Positions 6,522 through 10,269 of a stretch of DNA of 10,269 nt are shown in pieces. The stretch comes from Clostridium sp. UBA3947. Lineage in GTDB: Bacteria > Bacillota > Clostridia > Clostridiales > Clostridiaceae. The notes below the pieces were generated by a model. That model searched no databases. It had not been told where the DNA came from and saw only the letters and a list, made by a program, of their open reading frames with translations. The DNA is taken from the NCBI GenBank assembly GCA_002385545.1, contig DGDR01000214.1:1-10269 (forward strand), read 5' to 3'. Position numbers and translations under genes: made by a program. Every line of letters starts with the position of its first letter. Position 1 is the stretch's first letter.

Positions 6522-7631
6522 CTAAAAATTCACCCTTATAAACCAAAATTTAATATTTTTGTTGCTCCAGCCCAAATCCCAAGGCACCATATTTCTATCT
6601 GTATTATGACAGCTTACTAAGGTGTAGCCTTTAGAATCAGCACCGCTAACTACTGAAACATGAGTTATTCTACCGCCTTTTTCATAGGCTACTATATCTC
6701 CAGGCAGTAGCTTATAAGCAGATTTATACACCTTATCATAGGTACCCTTAACAATTAGAGAACCACGACCGCTGTCCATTAAATAATGGGAAAAGCCATC
6801 GGCATTTAGCCAAGCTCTTGTAGCTCCGTTTTTGTCATGATTCCAAGTGGAGTTTTTCTTGAACCTTCCCGTTTCAAAAAGAGTTTGAGATGCAAAGTTT
6901 GCGCAGTCGCCGCCTTGAGGATTATAATCTCGATATTTTTTATTATAGGCAAAGTTGTACTTAGGGTCACTGGCAGCACCACAATACTGCTCCATATATT
7001 TAACAGCCTTTATTCTATACTCTGAAATATTGGATAAGTCTCTTGGCTCATGATTTGTGATATATTCCTTAGCATCCTGATATTTTATGTTTTCTAGGTT
7101 TAAAGAATCTGCAAAGGGATCCGTATACCATTCCTTTGTAATCCACCATTGATCATTCTTCTTAGTGATATCCATGGTGTGATAGGTTCCGATTCTAAAA
7201 CTGTTTGTAATATCTGGTTCATTCTCATAATGGTATTGATATTCAGTAGAGCAAATCAAGTACATCGAGTATGTATCACCATTCTTTTTCATGGACCTGA
7301 CCTTTATCGTTGGAGTAATGGCAGTAAAGACTACACCTTGCTTCTCTGCCCAGTTATGTAGGTACTTAATTTTCTTTTCCTCGTGTTCAAAGGCCCATTG
7401 ACTGTACTTTCTGTTAGTATCATAGAGGGAATCCATTAGCTCAGAATCCTTCAGCAGGGTAGCTTGACTTCTTGCTCTGAACATTCCTTCCACCACTTTT
7501 ACAATCTCATCATCAATGGTGTTACTGGAAAACACAGGTATAACGTTTGTTAAAATTAATATCAGTACTAGTGCCAGTGAAGAAAAAGCAGGATATAGGT
7601 GTTTCTTTTTAATTACAATAAAAAAACGCAT
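6522..7631 (-). CDS. Exported Amidase_6-domain cysteine hydrolase
   Basis: The 369-residue protein starts with a basic stretch (KKK at 8-10) and a hydrophobic core (about 14-33), a signal peptide or N-terminal anchor with a plausible cut near VFS-SN (33-37). Residues 40-200 form a beta-rich domain of the type seen before such hydrolases (YSMYLICSTEYQY, TMDITKKNDQWWITKEWYTDPF). Residues about 204-367 match the putative amidase domain: NPQGGDCANFASQTL with C243 as probable nucleophile, LLPGDIVAY (308-316) and ITHVSVVSG with H324 as probable base, then SCHNTDR (340-346). The fold is NlpC/P60- or CHAP-like, and a role in cell-wall peptide or amide cleavage outside the membrane is inferred; the substrate is unknown. 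GGAGAG lies 4 nt before the ATG. The start codon sits inside an inverted repeat (7623-7677). It is transcribed divergently from the lipoprotein gene. Confidence 0.87.
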   Translation of the reverse strand: MRFFIVIKKKHLYPAFSSLALVLILILTNVIPVFSSNTIDDEIVKVVEGMFRARSQATLLKDSELMDSLYDTNRKYSQWAFEHEEKKIKYLHNWAEKQGVVFTAITPTIKVRSMKKNGDTYSMYLICSTEYQYHYENEPDITNSFRIGTYHTMDITKKNDQWWITKEWYTDPFADSLNLENIKYQDAKEYITNHEPRDLSNISEYRIKAVKYMEQYCGAASDPKYNFAYNKKYRDYNPQGGDCANFASQTLFETGRFKKNSTWNHDKNGATRAWLNADGFSHYLMDSGRGSLIVKGTYDKVYKSAYKLLPGDIVAYEKGGRITHVSVVSGADSKGYTLVSCHNTDRNMVPWDLGWSNKNIKFWFIRVNF

Positions 7632-7677
7632 CTTACTCTCCAGTTCATTATTGATTCATAAAGAGTATATGCGTTTT
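7623..7677. promoter_or_regulatory. Inverted repeat covering the amidase start codon
   Basis: The arm at 7623-7639 (AAAACGCAT, then TACTCT) is complementary to 7662-7677 (AGAGTA, then ATGCGTTTT). Fifteen base pairs form, with one small interruption, around a 22-nt loop. On the - strand the inner arm contains the amidase ATG and part of its GGAGAG site; the outer arm overlaps the putative amidase -10 box. It could be a DNA operator for the divergent pair, or a start-occluding RNA hairpin in transcripts that begin further upstream. Confidence 0.6.
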
Positions 7678-7691
7678 GGATATAATGTAGA
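7664..7691 (-). promoter_or_regulatory. Putative promoter of the amidase gene
   Basis: Read on the - strand, TCTACA (7691-7686, 4/6) and TATACT (7669-7664, 5/6) are 16 bp apart. The start site would be near 7657, giving a leader of about 26 nt that holds GGAGAG. The -10 box lies within the inverted repeat. Confidence 0.45.
7681..7686 (+). promoter_or_regulatory. Putative -10 box of the lipoprotein/glycosyltransferase operon
   Basis: A perfect TATAAT lies 36 nt before the lipoprotein ATG, but no good -35 box sits 16-18 bp upstream. The best is TTCATA (7655-7660) at 20 bp. Weak or activator-dependent use is possible. It abuts the putative divergent amidase promoter. Confidence 0.35.
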
Positions 7692-7721
7692 ATTTAAAAT
7701 TAATATTAGGGGGTATTATAA

Positions 7722-8675
7722 ATGAAAAGAAAGGCAAAACTAATCATTGCTTCAATGTTGATGACAGGAATTCTAATATTTACAGGCTGTAGTAAAAGTG
7801 ACAAGTCAAGAGGAATATCTAACAGAGATAGTTATACTGAAAATAAAAGAGCATCAAGTAACTATAATAATTCAACGGATGGAGCTGCATTAGATAAAGA
7901 AGTTAAGGAAAACAATTCAACGGCAACAGATTCCCAAAAAGTAAACCAAGATACAGTACAAAGAAAAATTATAACCACTCTATACAGGGTGATTGAAACT
8001 AAAGATTTTGATTATGCCATGGAAGTGATTAATGAAAGAACAGTTGCTGTGGGAGGCTACATACAAGACTCTAATATAAAGGGTAGCGGTGTGGTGAAAA
8101 ATAACAAGAAGGACCTGCGCAGCGGAGAGCTTGTAGTTAGGATACCAGCAGATAAAGTAAATGAATTTATTAAAGATGTTGACTCTGTAGGTACAATCAT
8201 AAGCAGCAAACAGGATGGAGAAGATATAACCTTCCAATACTATGATACAGAAACTAGAGTAAAAACTTTAAAAATACAGGAAGAAAGGCTTTTATCTCTC
8301 TTAGAGAAGACTGATAATCTACAGAATATACTAGATTTAGAAAAAAGACTTTCTGATATAAGAATAGAAATAGAAAGCTTAACAACTACTCTAAAGAAAT
8401 ATGATAACCTTGTATCCCTAGCCACAGTAAATATAACAATAAGAGAAGTGGAGGAAGAGCAAAAGATAGAAGAAAAATCAGAGACCTTCATAGGTTCAGT
8501 GGCAAATAGCTTTACAGGTTCAGTTAAATCACTAATTAGCTTCCTAAAAACACTAGTAATACTCATAGCGGCTATACTCCCCTTTGCCCTTGTAATGCTT
8601 GTAATTGCTATCCCAGCAATTGTTATTTATAACAAAGGTAAAAAGAAAAAGGAGAATGAAACACTTCAAAAATAA
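7722..8675 (+). CDS. DUF4349-domain lipoprotein with C-terminal membrane segment
   Basis: The 317-residue protein begins with KRKAK, a hydrophobic stretch and a lipobox ending FTGC, so C23 is the probable lipidated residue. Residues 24-78 are a low-complexity Ser/Asn/Lys linker. Residues about 79-240 match the DUF4349 pattern: RKIITTLYRVIE, VGGYI (110-114), ELVVRIPADKVNEFI (136-150), the QYYDTETR stretch (172-179), then a helical, probably coiled-coil region (180-225) and a closing beta strand LATVNITIREV. A membrane segment spans about 268-303, followed by KGKKKKE. The mature protein would therefore be held at both ends with the domain outside the cell. The molecular function of DUF4349 proteins is not established. 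AGGGGG lies 8 nt before the ATG. The next gene begins 69 nt later with no terminator between, so they are probably co-transcribed. Confidence 0.88.
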   Translation: MKRKAKLIIASMLMTGILIFTGCSKSDKSRGISNRDSYTENKRASSNYNNSTDGAALDKEVKENNSTATDSQKVNQDTVQRKIITTLYRVIETKDFDYAMEVINERTVAVGGYIQDSNIKGSGVVKNNKKDLRSGELVVRIPADKVNEFIKDVDSVGTIISSKQDGEDITFQYYDTETRVKTLKIQEERLLSLLEKTDNLQNILDLEKRLSDIRIEIESLTTTLKKYDNLVSLATVNITIREVEEEQKIEEKSETFIGSVANSFTGSVKSLISFLKTLVILIAAILPFALVMLVIAIPAIVIYNKGKKKKENETLQK

Positions 8676-8744
8676 TGTATAATATAGTAGAATGAAAGAG
8701 AAGACTGAAAAGATTGATATCTATAAAGACGAGGAGATACGCTT

Positions 8745-9917
8745 ATGGAATTAGTTGTTGGACAGTTTAATGATTCATACGAACCAGTAATGGATGGGGT
8801 AGCTAATGTAACAAAGAATTATGCATATTGGCTGGAGAAAAAGGGATGCAAAACCTATGTAATTACTCCTAATGTACCAGGATACCAAGATAGTAGCGTA
8901 CCAGAGGTAATAAGATACTTTTCAGTACCTTTACCATATAGAAAGCCTTATAGATTTGGATTTCCTCATTTCGATTATTCTTTCAAGCATGATGTAAAGA
9001 ATATTCCCTTTGATATTGTGCACTGTCACAGCCCTTTTAGCTCTGGACAGTTAGCCTTAAAGCTAGCAAAAAAACGAGGAATACCAGTGGTAGCCACCTT
9101 TCATTCTAAGTTCTATGATGATTTTAAAGATGCTGTAAAACTAGATTCCTTAGCAAAATTCCTAACCACAATTATTATAGACTTCTATAACAAGGTGGAT
9201 TCTGTATGGACAGTAAATCAGTCCACCGCTGCTACCTTAAAGGAGTATGGCTATAAAGGAAACATAGAGGTAGTATATAACGGAGCCGATTTCCCAATCC
9301 AAGACGACAACGAAGAACTTACCATGAAAGCCAATGAATATTTAAAAGTGGGCGAAAATGAGTTGGTTTTCTTATTTGTAGGCCAACATATCTGGCAAAA
9401 AAACCTAAAAATGCTGATGGAAGCTTTAAGAATATTGAAGTTTAAAGGATTAAACTACAAAATGTTCTTCGTCGGCGAAGGCGTTGCCAAAAAAGATTTA
9501 GAAAAAATGGTAGATGAATATAATCTTAATGATTGTGTTAAGTTCTTAGGCTTAATAACAGATAGATCCCTGCTTCAATTATGTTTTCTTAGGGCAGATT
9601 TATTTCTCTTTCCTTCCCTCTACGATACCTCTGGTATTGTGGTAAGAGAAGCCGCCGCGGTAAAAACTCCTTCCCTAGTAATAGTTGACTCAAACGCTGC
9701 AGAAGGAATAGAGGATAACGTTAACGGCTTTATCTCAGATAACCACGAAGAAGCCTTTGCCCAGAGGATTATTGAGATAATCGGTGATAGAGAAAACCTA
9801 AAAATTGTAGGCGAAAAGGCTCAAAAAACCATATATCGAAGCTGGGAGGATATTGTAGATGAAGTTAAGCTTAGATATATAGAATTAATAAAAAGTAAAA
9901 ACAACAAGTTTATATAA
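8745..9917 (+). CDS. GT4-family glycosyltransferase, glycolipid-synthase type
   Basis: This 390-residue protein has the two-Rossmann GT-B layout of retaining GT4 enzymes. The N-terminal acceptor half has FNDSYEPVMDGVANVTKNYAYWL (the glycine-rich loop region, 8-30), DIVHCHSPF (90-98) and ATFHSKFYDDF (117-127). The C-terminal donor half has VYNGADF (177-183), FVGQHIWQKN (211-220, with K219 as probable phosphate contact), FVGEG (242-246), LGLI (268-271) and the acidic pair D294-x7-E302 in YDTSGIVVREAA, where the family usually has E-x7-E. It most resembles clostridial and lactic-acid-bacterial diacylglycerol glycosyltransferases, so transfer of glucose or a similar sugar from a nucleotide donor to a membrane lipid is likely, but acceptor and donor are inferred. 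GAGGAG lies 8 nt before the ATG. It is the probable second gene of an operon with the DUF4349 lipoprotein and is closed by a strong terminator. Confidence 0.85.
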   Translation: MELVVGQFNDSYEPVMDGVANVTKNYAYWLEKKGCKTYVITPNVPGYQDSSVPEVIRYFSVPLPYRKPYRFGFPHFDYSFKHDVKNIPFDIVHCHSPFSSGQLALKLAKKRGIPVVATFHSKFYDDFKDAVKLDSLAKFLTTIIIDFYNKVDSVWTVNQSTAATLKEYGYKGNIEVVYNGADFPIQDDNEELTMKANEYLKVGENELVFLFVGQHIWQKNLKMLMEALRILKFKGLNYKMFFVGEGVAKKDLEKMVDEYNLNDCVKFLGLITDRSLLQLCFLRADLFLFPSLYDTSGIVVREAAAVKTPSLVIVDSNAAEGIEDNVNGFISDNHEEAFAQRIIEIIGDRENLKIVGEKAQKTIYRSWEDIVDEVKLRYIELIKSKNNKFI

Positions 9918-9934
9918 ATTAAGTAATTTCACAG

Positions 9935-9970
9935 AAAGCTTGCACTTATTAGACGGTGCAGGCTTTTTTT
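9935..9970 (+). terminator. Terminator of the lipoprotein/glycosyltransferase operon
   Basis: AAAGCTTGCAC (9935-9945) pairs with GTGCAGGCTTT (9956-9966) with one G-U pair over a 10-nt loop, followed by a seven-T run (9964-9970). It starts 17 nt after the stop codon. Confidence 0.92.
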
Positions 9971-10117
9971 ATGCCTTGCGGGTTTTGGATAATGAGCTGG
10001 TCTCAGTGTAATGTAAAGGGTAAGTTTCATTATAACCAGCGGGCTTCAGTCTAATGAGTGGAGGTAGTTTAGCAAGGTGAGCACAGTCTAAGGTCCGATT
10101 AGGACCTTTGCTTTTTC
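9971..10117 (+). other. Noncoding stretch with RNA-like folding, ending in a terminator-like hairpin
   Basis: There is no credible open frame. GCTGGT (9996-10001) can pair with ACCAGC (10035-10040), enclosing TAATG (10009-10013) with CATTA (10028-10032). CAGTCTAA occurs twice (10047-10054 and 10084-10091). The stretch ends in the hairpin at 10090-10116. The only promoter-like element is GATAAT (9988-9993), without a -35 box. It may be a small RNA, an orphan leader or the remains of a mobile element. It matches no riboswitch motif that I recognise. Confidence 0.3.
10090..10116 (+). terminator. Terminator-like hairpin without an obvious gene
   Basis: AAGGTCC (10090-10096) pairs perfectly with GGACCTT (10102-10108) over a GATTA loop, followed by TGCTTTTTC. 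No coding gene lies between the previous terminator at 9970 and this one. Confidence 0.6.
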
Positions 10118-10127
10118 ACACTATAAG

Positions 10128-10152
10128 GCTGTGTTTTAGAAGAGTGTTTATG
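10128..10152 (+). repeat. 25-bp direct repeat, copy 1
   Basis: It starts GCTGTGTTTTAGAA and ends GTGTTTATG, and matches copy 2 at 24 of 25 positions (G at 10142, where copy 2 has A). The sequence between the copies (10153-10244) holds no open frame of note, only a GACAAG/CTTGTC inverted pairing. Confidence 0.75.
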
Positions 10153-10244
10153 GGGAGGATATAAGACAAGCTGTTTTAAGGGGGAAATAAGGGCTACTGG
10201 CGCCTTGTCCTAATTGGGTGATTGCCTTCATATTTCGGTATATC

Positions 10245-10269
10245 GCTGTGTTTTAGAAAAGTGTTTATG
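10245..10269 (+). repeat. 25-bp direct repeat, copy 2, at the window edge
   Basis: This is the second copy, 117 bp downstream of copy 1. It runs up to the last base of the window, so the repeat unit and any further copies may extend beyond. The period is too long for a CRISPR array. Terminal sequences of an insertion element, or a short dispersed repeat, are possible. Confidence 0.75.

Noticed and set aside
8240..8566. 108-codon - strand open frame opposite the lipoprotein gene
   Set aside because: It is serine-rich, the typical antisense of a lysine/glutamate-rich coiled coil, and has no ribosome binding site.
8678..8683. TATAAT after the lipoprotein stop as a separate glycosyltransferase promoter
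   Set aside because: No -35-like hexamer lies 16-18 bp upstream and no terminator precedes it. Co-transcription is simpler, though an internal promoter is not excluded.
10128..10269. CRISPR array
   Set aside because: Only two copies are present, with a 117-bp period and a 92-bp gap, too long for spacers, and there are no cas genes in the window.

Overview
The window is AT-rich, with Clostridium-type codon use, strong GGAGG-type ribosome binding sites, TTG and GTG starts, and a hairpin-plus-T-run terminator after most genes. An oxygen-sensitive hybrid cluster protein and a LexA-type S24 peptidase module also fit an anaerobic, low-GC Firmicute, most likely Clostridiaceae. No rRNA, tRNA, CRISPR array or intact transposase was seen. 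Family names come from motifs read by eye; no database search was possible.

Layout. 43-1371 encodes a short (class III type) hybrid cluster protein, closed by a strong terminator. 1446-2509 is a decayed gene of unknown function: three open segments in different frames, with its terminator still in place. 2716-3429 encodes a cytoplasmic SGNH/GDSL hydrolase with its own promoter and terminator. 3656-5146 encodes the most unusual protein of the window: the front half of a UvrD-like superfamily 1 helicase fused to a complete LexA/UmuD-type self-cleaving S24 domain. 5284-6351 encodes a mannose-1-phosphate guanylyltransferase. Its terminator hairpin also faces the oppositely transcribed gene at 6522-7631, an exported Amidase_6 cysteine hydrolase. 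Divergent from that gene, 7722-8675 (DUF4349 lipoprotein) and 8745-9917 (GT4 glycosyltransferase) probably form a two-gene operon. 9971-10269 holds no gene. It contains a foldable stretch ending in a terminator-like hairpin, then two near-identical 25-bp direct repeats 117 bp apart, the second ending exactly at the window edge.

How the genes fit together. Most units have their own terminators, so this looks like a string of small transcription units rather than one pathway. The right half has a cell-envelope theme: sugar nucleotide supply, a secreted amidase, a membrane lipoprotein and a glycosyltransferase of the glycolipid-synthase type. Hcp (nitrosative stress) and the helicase-S24 fusion (probably DNA-damage linked) are stress functions. 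The points most worth a second look are the helicase-S24 fusion, the inverted repeat covering the start codon of the amidase gene, the recent-looking pseudogene, and the repeat-bearing noncoding tail.
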